DNA of 64,000 nucleotides, from the NCBI GenBank assembly GCA_009789175.1, contig CP046867.1:124001-188000 (forward strand), in the 5' to 3' direction. The notes beneath the pieces are model-generated. The model was not told the DNA's origin, did no database searches, and saw nothing but the letters and a program-made list of their open reading frames with translations. This document shows, piece after piece, positions 26,201-33,412 of this stretch; position 1 is the stretch's first letter; each line of letters starts with the position of its first letter. The translations under genes and the position numbers were made by a program. Source of the DNA: Salinibaculum litoreum (GTDB lineage: Archaea; Halobacteriota; Halobacteria; Halobacteriales; Haloarculaceae).

Positions 26201-26578
26201 GGAGCGCTCGATAGCGTGCGGGAATACCTGACCAACGCGGGTTAGGTACCGAACTTCGCTGTTGTCCTCGCCGTGGGTGTACTCCTTGTTCTTGACCGCC
26301 CAGCCGAGACGGGCCGCGAGCCACTCGGTGAGCCACAGGTAGGAGGGTTTTACTTTGTGAAGTATCCCGAGGACGAGGCCGAGCATGAGGCCGAACCCGA
26401 GAACGGGAATCGTGAAGGTGGCTGGAACCAGTGCTGCGCCGACGAGGGTGATGAACGCGACGCCGACAAACAGCATGATCTCGCCGATGGTGTACCCCTG
26501 GAAGAACGCGGTCGTCCCGCCCAGGGACTGGTGAATTCGTCGGGCACTATACTCGTGATCGTCAGTGTTCGTACTCAT
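23234..26578 (-). CDS. VirB4/HerA-like transfer ATPase with membrane N-terminus
   Basis: This is the central motor of a type IV secretion-like apparatus. The 1114-aa protein starts with two or three membrane segments (about residues 25-75, YTIGEIMLFVGVAF.., GFGLMLGLVLGIL), which resembles a VirB3 unit fused to VirB4. The ATPase carries Walker A VGMPGAGKT near residue 645 and Walker B LAIDEAHYLFED near 898. An acidic, low-complexity insert (about 350-420, EDSEAAETDDKTD) separates the two parts. It overlaps the following gene by 8 bases and is preceded by the VirB6-like gene at 6 bases. Confidence 0.85.
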   Translation of the reverse strand: MSTNTDDHEYSARRIHQSLGGTTAFFQGYTIGEIMLFVGVAFITLVGAALVPATFTIPVLGFGLMLGLVLGILHKVKPSYLWLTEWLAARLGWAVKNKEYTHGEDNSEVRYLTRVGQVFPHAIERSDGALVGAMKVEPANMALEDEEAWAKAVQSLSEFVNATIDFPVKFYLTSREVDQDDVVRDHQRRLGDADVRSRPVLKRLLEEYITNNTDSNGDIDSETTTIREYYIITAVRDADVEQLDETNDSVLAYLANIPMLGHVFGRFQSDGLSEAERDRLKEDKLESRLGQIRRGGSSLYRCSVSPVDAYDLTRVTKEYWTGRTEEYGDITDAIGTFPVVAHGISDDVPSTPDPDDVVDSMDDGQYSRRGASTDGYDQSDEWDVSVDDLDSEDSEAAETDDKTDVDYEDRLDDTSTLHQSVIAPSTVDWETTYAVINDETYVRMFWIEQFPEEPADGMLERLLLETELQTDISIHLDPFDNQSAEDMMADWISDLKVNQHDSNSLKAEDLQEDIDRGKFMRSLVRANKASFYRGGVFIRLSAESKQKLDNQSTRLRSIVKDAPANCTLKVANRWQEKGLATVSPLGRNELGRDRMSTLTNQAVGAMFPFSSNYMMMDDGVEYGYHGHNGSPVQINPWELETGHSELVVGMPGAGKTFGDIMRHLRMMKRQQETMLVMIDPVGGFKGIADALNAKTISVGGDTQLNPLEIRETPQEVLDSEDGISPLSAKKDEVYAVLENFLTARDINLGTETGVLSYVIDEAYRQTGVVEDDVSTHTPENSPTMTDIHRILADIADHPDEHNIAASESARERAAQYADELAIAFQPFREGGAYANLSERSEIDILEGDNKVVYIDLGQIEGSASGIDRQTFLMQLLLSTVYQQAKKTDRNVELAIDEAHYLFEDQANLDFLETAFRHQRHAGLRMVLLSQTAQEFYETDQAEKILGMCPIKVFHKLPDLDDETADKIGLTREQRQYIRGADAGKEDLGYSQALVRVEEHGTYPLHVVADEFEKRVIDYEPDDREFIQQTISAEPEDLVDFEGFVENEARLNALTNRYDLCEDEATRILDEGFTEDEIVEAVVANAQRNGTVETSALADGGDDAVQSNEEGTDDV

Positions 26579-26584
26579 GAATCG

Positions 26585-27787
26585 TCACCACCGCGAAACC
26601 TTGCTTTTCGTGTTCCTGAACGCCTGCTTCGACCGGGCTTTCGCGGCCTGTGTGGCCTGACTCGCGTCTTTTTTCGCTTTGTCGCGCATTCGACCGGTAC
26701 TCGACTTCCGGAGGTTGTTGTAGCGGCCTGCATGGTCTTTCGTTGACTGCGCAGACGAGCCGAGTTTGTAGGCTTTTGAATCGCCGCTACCGAGCTGGGT
26801 CTGCCCGCTCTTTGTCACCGGGCCAGCTTTATTCTGGGCGTATCCTCGATGGACGTTCCGGGCACCGCGTGCGGCTTTCCCAGTGCCTCGCTTTGCGGTG
26901 TTCTTCGCTTTCGGTGCGCCCTTCGCGGTTGCACCTGCGCCTGAACTTGCTACCCGCTGTAGTGTGGGTGCGCTCCAGTAGATGGTTAGAATACTTGCAA
27001 TGCAGGCTGCAGGGATGAGCGAGAGACCGAGAACCAACGCGAACAGCGCACTCAATCCGCTAGCTGGGTCGGTCTGCCATCCAAGTCGGAACAGAACTGC
27101 CGCTGGAATTCCGGCGATGATGAGCCCTGGATAGATACTCGCTCCACGCCGGGCGATGTTCGACATCGAATTGAGTGGCCAGACATCAACAGCCCACAAC
27201 ACGCCGAGTAACGGCATCAACGGCGTCAATACGATCACACCTAGCCATCGGAGGCCATAGACGAACGCGGCTGCGAGTAGGAGGATGTTCTCTACGAACA
27301 CCATCACCAGTGCCGCGATCAGCCCTCCGAGTCCCGCTTTCGCCAATCCACCCAACCCAGCGGACATCTCTCCGATGGGTGCGAGCGTCATCCCAATCGC
27401 GTTCACGAACTGGAGGGGAATCGAGATGAGCGGGAACCAGACGAACGATCCCATGAACACGATGCCAATACGACGGAGGAGTCGCTTCCGCCGATACTCG
27501 CTAATTGACCCCGCTCGAAGTCCGACAAATGCGAGGGCGATAACTAACAGCATGACCGTCAGTGGCAGGATATACGGGAGATAGAAATCCTGGTAGATGG
27601 ACTGCCACGGATCGTTCGATGGCGTTCCAACAACGATGTACTGGGAGTCGGATTCCGGAGCCGGAACACCGACAATCGGCTCTAAGAGAGCTTGGAAGAT
27701 GTCTTCTGCTAATCCAATCAGCCCCTCCTTTATCCGGGTGAGGACATCGTTGATGGCGTTCTCAACCTGCTTTTCTAGCCAACCCAT
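26585..27787 (-). CDS. VirB6/TrbL/CedA-like polytopic membrane protein
   Basis: The 400-aa protein has an amphipathic front (EKQVENAINDVLTRIKEGLI), about six to seven membrane segments between residues 70 and 275 and a long, basic, Lys/Ala/Ser-rich C-terminal tail (from about 285). This is the plan of VirB6-type channel components. The basic tail probably faces the cytoplasm and could touch DNA or the ATPases. It lies directly between the lipoprotein and the VirB4-like gene; its ATG follows the lipoprotein stop after two bases. Confidence 0.75.
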   Translation of the reverse strand: MGWLEKQVENAINDVLTRIKEGLIGLAEDIFQALLEPIVGVPAPESDSQYIVVGTPSNDPWQSIYQDFYLPYILPLTVMLLVIALAFVGLRAGSISEYRRKRLLRRIGIVFMGSFVWFPLISIPLQFVNAIGMTLAPIGEMSAGLGGLAKAGLGGLIAALVMVFVENILLLAAAFVYGLRWLGVIVLTPLMPLLGVLWAVDVWPLNSMSNIARRGASIYPGLIIAGIPAAVLFRLGWQTDPASGLSALFALVLGLSLIPAACIASILTIYWSAPTLQRVASSGAGATAKGAPKAKNTAKRGTGKAARGARNVHRGYAQNKAGPVTKSGQTQLGSGDSKAYKLGSSAQSTKDHAGRYNNLRKSSTGRMRDKAKKDASQATQAAKARSKQAFRNTKSKVSRW

Positions 27788-27789
27788 CT

Positions 27790-28691
27790 TCAGGACTCAC
27801 TCTCCTTGCCTGCAGTTTGTGAAGAGTCGGTGGTTTCGCTATCGACGATGGTGAGTTCACAAGCGCCCTCCTCGCCACCGTACTCGATCATCTGTGAGAA
27901 CGATGAGTTAGCCCCCGGTTCGACGGTAGCGGTCAGGTGCAGCGTTTTCGTGTCGATCTTCTCGCATTCAACGGAAGACGCACCGACGAGACCACCGCTG
28001 GTCTCGTAGACCGGCGGTATCGCATAGATTGTCGTCGTTTTATTTGGTGGGAGTACCTTCGGATGATCGAATGTCTGTTCGTCCTCATCAGTGCGAAGGA
28101 CGAACGGCGCGTTCCGCCACCGAGTGCGGTGAGCATTGCAGGTCCGCTCCCTCTGTTTTCCAGATGGAATGCGGCGTGTGTCTCCCAGTTATTCGCTGAC
28201 TTATCCCACCCCATGTACGGGTGGTTTTTCGCCCAATGGAAGCTGGTGAGTGACACTTCAGGTTCAAGGTCGACCGTCATACCGCCGACTGGTTCGTCGT
28301 TCTTAACGGCGGCGAGACGATGCTCTCCAGGTGTATAGCCGTCGACGTTCTGCCCGACAAGATCGAATTGCGCTTCCCGGCCGTCCAGTGCTACCTTCGC
28401 CTTCTCTGCAAGATTCCCGTCTGGTCCAAAGCGATGTACCCACCTGGCGGACATATCACGAGCAAGTGTGACGACGAGCTGGCCGGCGTCAACTCTAACA
28501 CCGGCGAACGTATCTGACTGTGCTACAGGCGGCTCAGTTGCCGTATCAGTACTGTTTGTGGGGGTGTCGCTGTCAGTATCAGAGTTGTCTGTACAACCGG
28601 CGAGGGCGACGAGTGTTCCGGTGAGCCCACTGAGAACCATTCGACGGCCAATACGCCTATCGTGACTGGATGCGTCTGTAGTGTCGTTCAT
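27790..28691 (-). pseudogene. Tat lipoprotein of the transfer operon, one frameshift
   Basis: The start at 28691 opens a Tat signal (RRMVLSGLTG) with lipobox LAGC, then a Ser/Thr/Asp-rich linker and a beta-rich extracellular domain. At about 28113-28118 the coding signal moves to the next frame, where it continues with NAPFVLRTDEDEQ and runs cleanly to a stop at 27790, two bases before the VirB6-like ATG. One missing base explains it. Together the two parts give about 300 aa. It would be a surface-anchored part of the transfer apparatus. The frameshift may be a sequencing error since everything else is intact. Confidence 0.7.
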
Positions 28692-28693
28692 GT

Positions 28694-30436
28694 TCAATTT
28701 GAGAGACCGAGTAGTGCGCCATCGGACATGTAGTCGAAGCCGAAGATCAGGACTGCGAGCGGAATGAACCAGAGAATTGTCACGACGACGAGCTGGATGA
28801 GCGTCTGGAAATCGGGATAGTTCCCTGGCATCTTTGCAACATCCGTTGCCATTGCGTAGGGTCGGTCCGTCCGCCACCACTCGGATGGCTGGTACTGCCC
28901 TCGTACGAGCGCCCCTGGATTCGAGAGTGTGAGGGTGGCCATCCCACTGCTGTTCAGCGCCGCAGACTGGTTGCGGACCGTCACGCGACCGTTGGTCACA
29001 GCCGTGCCGGTCGCTGTTTCCGCGACCGTCGCACGGACGACCGCGTGTGTCGCGTTGGCGTTGGTAACCGTGAGAGTGAGCGTCGTCTCGCGGACAGTCT
29101 GTTGCTCCGAGAGGGAGACTGTTCGTGATTGCCCGCGGACGATGCCTTGTACTGTGACCTTTCGGAAGGCGCTCTCGTCGAGGGTTGTGGAACTAACAGC
29201 TATCGAATCTGCGTTCACGTATGGGTCAGCAGACTCGAGATCGATGTTCACCGGCAGCGACGGCCCTGCCAGCTCTGTCCCCCACGTTTCCTTGATGGCA
29301 AGTGGGCGCTTTCCGTCGTCGGTCGGTTCAGTCGGTACGTACGGCGCTTGCTGACTCGGGAACGCATGAACCTGAACGGGACGTACCGACGACTCAGCCT
29401 GTGACGTATTAGTCGCAGTGCTCGTAACCATCGTCTGCCAGCCGGACCTTCCGGCCGTGTAGAACCACCAGTTGCTCCGGGCTCGAACATTGCCGTTGAC
29501 CGTAATCGTCGACCACTCGGTGTTCGGATGGACGACTGCGCCGACCCGGTCTTCGTAAGCCTCAAACTGGACGCGGTTTCCAGAAATGTCGGAAAGTTGG
29601 TTGACAACGACGGTCTGTGACGTCGACACCGTTTTCGACGCTTCGAGGGTTTCGATGTCACGAGTCCAATCCCCGTCACAACTGGATATCGAGGAGTTCC
29701 AGTCTGGACAATCCAGTGTGACATGACGGAGTTGTACCGTAATATTGGCCTCGACGGTCAGCTGCGGTGATCCCGAGAGGTCGGTATATTGAAGCGTTGC
29801 CTGATGGCCGCTCCCAGTGTCGATGGTTCGCCCATCAGCGGAGAGTTCAACAGATTCGATACTCGTTCGGTCGATCGACCAGTAATCACGCTGTGACCCG
29901 TTCTGATCACCCTGGGGAACAGCAACGCGGTAGTCACTGAGTGCGCGGACCTGGCCGTCTGGAGCAACGTAGTGCGTCGTCTCGTTCCCTTGGTGGAGGA
30001 TCGTCGACGGTTGGGTGGCGAAGATACTGACATACGCATCCTTGATGTACACACCGTCTTCGAGGGATGCACTTTCAGGATGAATAGACGAATCTCGGTC
30101 ACCAGAACTGTAATCACCGAAATCTCCATTGTTCCAGTCCCCAGCAGCCTGTGGTGGCTGATCGGACGGGATGTCCGTCGACCGGGCAAGTCGGTGTGCG
30201 AATTCGGCGCGCGATGAAACATTTGCACCGTCGAAATCGTCGGCTGAGAGATTGCCGTTGTCGGCATCCTCGGACCAGAGACGCTGAAACGTACTGTTAT
30301 TCACGCCGTAGTCCGGTCCATCGTCAGGAACAGTAGATCCTGAATCGGGAGGCATGCCTCCCGCGACGACAACTATAGCGCTGCTGCTCACGAGAAAGAG
30401 GGCAAGCACGGCAGCCATCGGACGGGGGGAGTGCAT
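28694..30436 (-). CDS. Large secreted protein with C-terminal membrane anchor
   Basis: The 580-aa protein has an N-terminal Sec-type signal or anchor (MAAVLALFLVSSSAIVVVAG), an extracellular, Asn/Ser/Thr-rich body with several N-x-S/T sites, a beta-rich stretch (TLTLTVTNANATHAVVRATV) and a final membrane helix (LIQLVVVTILWFIPLAVLIFG is about residues 545-566). The single pair of cysteines CPDW..CDGD could form a disulfide. It is conserved in position between pilin-like and lipoprotein genes, so it is probably the outer, cell-contact part of the machine. No homology is recognised. Confidence 0.65.
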   Translation of the reverse strand: MHSPRPMAAVLALFLVSSSAIVVVAGGMPPDSGSTVPDDGPDYGVNNSTFQRLWSEDADNGNLSADDFDGANVSSRAEFAHRLARSTDIPSDQPPQAAGDWNNGDFGDYSSGDRDSSIHPESASLEDGVYIKDAYVSIFATQPSTILHQGNETTHYVAPDGQVRALSDYRVAVPQGDQNGSQRDYWSIDRTSIESVELSADGRTIDTGSGHQATLQYTDLSGSPQLTVEANITVQLRHVTLDCPDWNSSISSCDGDWTRDIETLEASKTVSTSQTVVVNQLSDISGNRVQFEAYEDRVGAVVHPNTEWSTITVNGNVRARSNWWFYTAGRSGWQTMVTSTATNTSQAESSVRPVQVHAFPSQQAPYVPTEPTDDGKRPLAIKETWGTELAGPSLPVNIDLESADPYVNADSIAVSSTTLDESAFRKVTVQGIVRGQSRTVSLSEQQTVRETTLTLTVTNANATHAVVRATVAETATGTAVTNGRVTVRNQSAALNSSGMATLTLSNPGALVRGQYQPSEWWRTDRPYAMATDVAKMPGNYPDFQTLIQLVVVTILWFIPLAVLIFGFDYMSDGALLGLSN

Positions 30437-30488
30437 TCTATTCCGGGCGAGGGGCGCGGGGACAGTTCGCTGGCGACCTTAGATGGAC

Positions 30489-30974
30489 TTAGAAGGGCTT
30501 CACGCAGTCCGAGAAGCCAAAGCCCATCTGACTGCCGACCTTGTCGATGAGTTCGGGCGAGATGAGTGCGAGGGTGACGATGCCGAAGCCGATGCCGGAC
30601 ATGACGAGTTTTTCCTTGGCATCGTTCTTCTTCTCGGGGTTCCCGCCGGCGCGCATGTACGAGAGGCCAGCCTTCCCGGTGTAGAAACCGGTTGCAGGGA
30701 GGCCGAGACCAGCGACCGCGCCGAACACGAGGTCAATCCCTGTCGCAACGCCAGTGTCACAGTACACGTCGCCGACCTGGCTCTGTGCGGCGGCCGGGCC
30801 AACAGCGATAACGAGGAATGCGAGCCCCATCGAGAGGGAGACAAACCGCGGGGGCGCTCGGGCGAGGATTGTTTTGAGACGGTGGCTGATCGTCGACTCG
30901 GTGGTCTGGTCGGTAGTAGGGGCTGTTTCAGTTGACGGTGCATCGCTCGCGGGGTCAGAGGGTGCTTGACTCAT
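30489..30974 (-). CDS. VirB2/TrbC/CedA1-like pilin candidate
   Basis: The 161-aa protein has a Ser/Thr/Pro-rich cytoplasmic head of about 40 residues, a signal-like hydrophobic helix ending in a possible cleavage region (VGPAAAQS), then two further membrane helices separated by a short polar loop with YMRAGGNPEKKNDAKEK. This is the plan of VirB2-type pilins: long leader, two hydrophobic helices, short basic loop. Two cysteines (YCDTG, SDCVKP) flank the mature part and could form a disulfide. It is the second gene of the operon, a usual place for pilins. Confidence 0.6.
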   Translation of the reverse strand: MSQAPSDPASDAPSTETAPTTDQTTESTISHRLKTILARAPPRFVSLSMGLAFLVIAVGPAAAQSQVGDVYCDTGVATGIDLVFGAVAGLGLPATGFYTGKAGLSYMRAGGNPEKKNDAKEKLVMSGIGFGIVTLALISPELIDKVGSQMGFGFSDCVKPF

Positions 30975-30991
30975 AGTCGTTTTCTGGGGAG

Positions 30992-31261
30992 CTAGTCGGT
31001 GGAAGGGTCTGCTTCGAGCAGGGCGTTTATATCCTCCATGCTGGAGGTCTGTTCGAGGAGGTCATCGAGGTCTCGGTCAGTATCGATGAGCGCCTCCTCG
31101 GTGAGCGTCGAGAGTTCGTTGCGGTCGATATCTCGGTAAGCCATCTGCTCGTCCAATGCCTCACGGAAGAGCCCGGATGCGTTGATGCCGGTCGCCCAAC
31201 TGAGGAATAACGCATCGGCGGGCATGATCGACACAGTGGTGTTGACGGTGTTCCGTGACAT
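30992..31261 (-). CDS. Small acidic protein at the head of the transfer operon, 89 aa
   Basis: It has a short N-terminal strand (NTVNTTVSIMP) and helices (ALDEQMAYRDIDRNEL, TDRDLDDLLEQTS) which could form a ribbon-helix-helix-like regulator, but no firm family match was made. It is the first gene behind the operon promoter with its dyad at 31310-31336, and may therefore regulate the operon. Confidence 0.5.
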   Translation of the reverse strand: MSRNTVNTTVSIMPADALFLSWATGINASGLFREALDEQMAYRDIDRNELSTLTEEALIDTDRDLDDLLEQTSSMEDINALLEADPSTD

Positions 31262-31309
31262 TCGTCAGTTGGTCATGTGCGATTGACCGATAATCTGTGA
31301 TATTGCTTA

Positions 31310-31336
31310 CTCTCGTATATGTCTTCTGTACGAGAG
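31310..31336 (-). promoter_or_regulatory. Operator-like dyad and promoter of the transfer operon
   Basis: CTCTCGTA (31310-31317) and TACGAGAG (31329-31336) are perfect inverted arms with 11 bases between them. On the minus strand a TATA-like ATTTATT lies just upstream at 31349-31355, so the dyad covers the expected transcription start about 25 bases further. The first gene starts at 31261. Confidence 0.6.
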
Positions 31337-31504
31337 ATATACTAGTGAATAAATATGTTGAGGCCTATACAACAATCGTCTATCGTGTTCTCACCTGAAT
31401 AGCAGAATGGCGATACGGCAATACGAAGTACGGGACACCAACTCCTGTAGGAGATTTATTCTACACCGGGGGGTTAAGACGCTGCAGGAGAAACGCGTCA
31501 CCCG

Positions 31505-31678
31505 ATGGATAGTTGCGGCGACTGTGGTGGTGGAATCATCGACGGCTATCGGTGCGATACTTGCGGCGACTACACCTGTGAGGGCTGTTTCGAATATCTC
31601 CCTACAAAGGGCCTAATCGTAACCAAGCACAAATGCCCTCACTGTGAGGAATGGTCGCTGCTCGATCATTACACGTAA
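31505..31678 (+). CDS. Tiny zinc-finger protein, 57 aa
   Basis: The short frame carries four CxxC pairs: CGDC, CDTC, CEGC and CPHC, enough for two zinc sites, and ends HCEEWSLLDHYT. Such haloarchaeal zinc-finger miniproteins are common and some act in regulation, but this one is not assigned. The ATG at 31505 follows an AT-rich stretch that could be its promoter. A longer frame overlapping it (from 31407) lacks any such pattern and is rejected. Confidence 0.6.
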   Translation: MDSCGDCGGGIIDGYRCDTCGDYTCEGCFEYLPTKGLIVTKHKCPHCEEWSLLDHYT

Positions 31679-31726
31679 TTCAGGTAGACGCACTCAATTG
31701 CACGGATCTCCAGTGCAGTACTCAAT
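31679..31726. other. Short spacer before gene debris
   Basis: Nothing is recognised in this stretch. Confidence 0.3.
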
Positions 31727-31974
31727 TTAGCAGACTTCCAACGAGCGAATTCCTGCCGATATCATTCCGGTATCAATCCATGGCCCATCCTCGTCGTGGC
31801 TGACAAGTCGGCCCTCGTTCGTCCCCGCTATCATATCCCCGTCGGCGGCAGACCACGCGAGGATGACCTAAGTCGGCCCACCATGATACGACCGTTCCTC
31901 AAAGGTCTCACCGCGATCCGTTGATTTCAATAGTACCACGTCGGCACCTCTCTCACCGCTCCACGTCCAAAAAA
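31727..31974 (-). pseudogene. Fragment of a BNR/WD40-like repeat protein
   Basis: The minus-strand frame ending at 31727 contains two repeats of the type found in BNR, YCF48 or WD40-like beta-propellers: VLLKSTDRGETFEERS and AGTNEGRLVSHDEDGPW. An amber stop (TAG) lies between the two, and no start exists upstream. It is a decayed piece of a larger propeller protein. Confidence 0.6.
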
Positions 31975-32347
31975 ACCACAATCGCTCCTACACCAGAATA
32001 GCACGGTTCCAGAGGAACCCCCGGCGCTGGGACGCCGGAGGGATCGTCCTGTAAACCAAATTATAGCAAGCCATACTCCCGGGGTCAGGAGTGATAACTT
32101 TGTTTCTCAGAGTGCCACTCCGGAAACCGATCCACGGACACACCAAGTCGTATAACTCGCACACCAGCACGACGAACCGACCAGTAGCGCCGATGTCGAT
32201 AGCACAGTTTGCCAGTCTATTGAAGCATCCCCGGAGTCGTACACGTGGCGGCAGGAAAGCCACAACGGGTACCTAATCAACGAGAGCACATCCTCAAGAA
32301 CGTGACAGTCGCGTCGGACAACAACACCTACGACGGAGGCGAGCTGA
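31975..32347. other. Non-coding region before the DUF7344-like gene
   Basis: No gene was seen. A GC-rich dyad (CCGGCG..CGCCGG near 32022-32039) lies in it. The last part contains AT-rich segments which may hold the promoter of the gene at 32348. Confidence 0.3.
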
Positions 32348-32733
32348 ATGACTGCTCCAAACGACGACACGTCGTCACTCGTGATCCCAATGGATTCCGA
32401 TGCCGTGTTCAATGCGATTGGGAATAGTCGCCGTCGGCGCGTCGTGTTGTCCTTGTCACGCTCCTCCGGAGATATCACTGCTGACGATCTTGCGGTCGAA
32501 ATCGCGGGCATCGAAAACACGATCGACCCCAGCACGGTCGGGAGTGATGAACGGACATCAGTCTATATGGCGTTGACCCAACGGCATCTCGAGACTCTCG
32601 ATGAGGTCGGTGCGGTTGACTATGATGGCCGATCCAAGACTGTGACCTCGACGGACGCAACTGAACCGTCGCCGAGTATATCCGCCGACGCAAGACGGCC
32701 TGCTACAAGCCAGAATCGGAGAACACCGCATGA
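32348..32733 (+). pseudogene. DUF7344-like winged-helix protein, C-terminus frameshifted
   Basis: The first 105 residues form the haloarchaeal winged helix: VFNAIGNSRRRRVVLSLS, TADDLAVEIAGIE, VYMALTQRHLETLDEVGAVDYD. Near 32670 the signal moves to another frame, which ends TVAEYIRRRKTACYK..NTA at 32733. A single-base change explains it. The shifted end overlaps the next ATG by four bases (ATGA), the normal arrangement, which supports the shifted frame as the original. It is probably a small transcription regulator. Confidence 0.6.
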
Positions 32734-33223
32734 CAGACACACAAACCCGCGCCCTTACGACGCTTCGAGACATCGACGCTCGCCTCCATCGGCTTTTTGA
32801 GGCTGTCGACGACGTTAACGGGACAGCAGCCACACCGGGTGCAGATCCTCTCGCTACACTGCAGCGTGCACGCTCGCAGATTGACGCAACGCTGTTCGAA
32901 CACTAGCGCCAAACAGCCGATGGGATACTTTCTGGCGGTGAATCGTGTGTTCTCCAGTGGAGTCCAGCTGGTACTCCGTCGCGGCGCCTCGTCCACCCAC
33001 GCCGAGCCAGTGAGCTAAGGTTCCGGCTCGAGTCCTTCGATTCACTCGTTCAATTCTTCGAGTCAGCACCCGATGACAGCTACGCCGAGGAGAACTGGGA
33101 GCAGGTACTCCCAACCTCGATTCGGATGGAAAAACGGATACCCCGGAGGGGAACTCCGAAACGGCAGAAGCACAAGCTGAAGCCCTGATCACAGATATCG
33201 AAGACTGTCGTACAGCGGAATAA
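32730..33223 (+). pseudogene. Decayed small gene behind the DUF7344-like gene
   Basis: From the ATG at 32730 a 58-codon helical protein is read (LTTLRDIDARLHRLFEAVDD) up to an amber stop at 32904-32906. In the same frame, coding-like sequence resumes after the stop (SFDSLVQFFESAPDDSYAEENW), then shifts once more to a frame ending ALITDIEDCRTAE at 33223. Either the first 58 residues are a complete small protein or the whole stretch is one broken gene; I prefer the second view. The function is unknown. Confidence 0.4.
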
Positions 33224-33412
33224 TCTTCTTGGCACGAGGTTGCTTAGAGAATCACTCTGGAGGTCACACTACGCTCAGACTCACACTGGCCATTCTAAAT
33301 GACGACCCCTACGCAGCCCGTGATTCAATAGACGGACAGCCAATCCCACGGTGAAACCCCCGGTAATCTAACATTTTACACACGCCTTTTGAGTGGTTTG
33401 AATATTTTCCCA

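Noticed and set aside
25079-26245. Plus-strand frame of 388 codons opposite the VirB4-like gene
   Set aside because: It is the antisense shadow of a well-supported ATPase gene; motifs and codon bias are on the minus strand.
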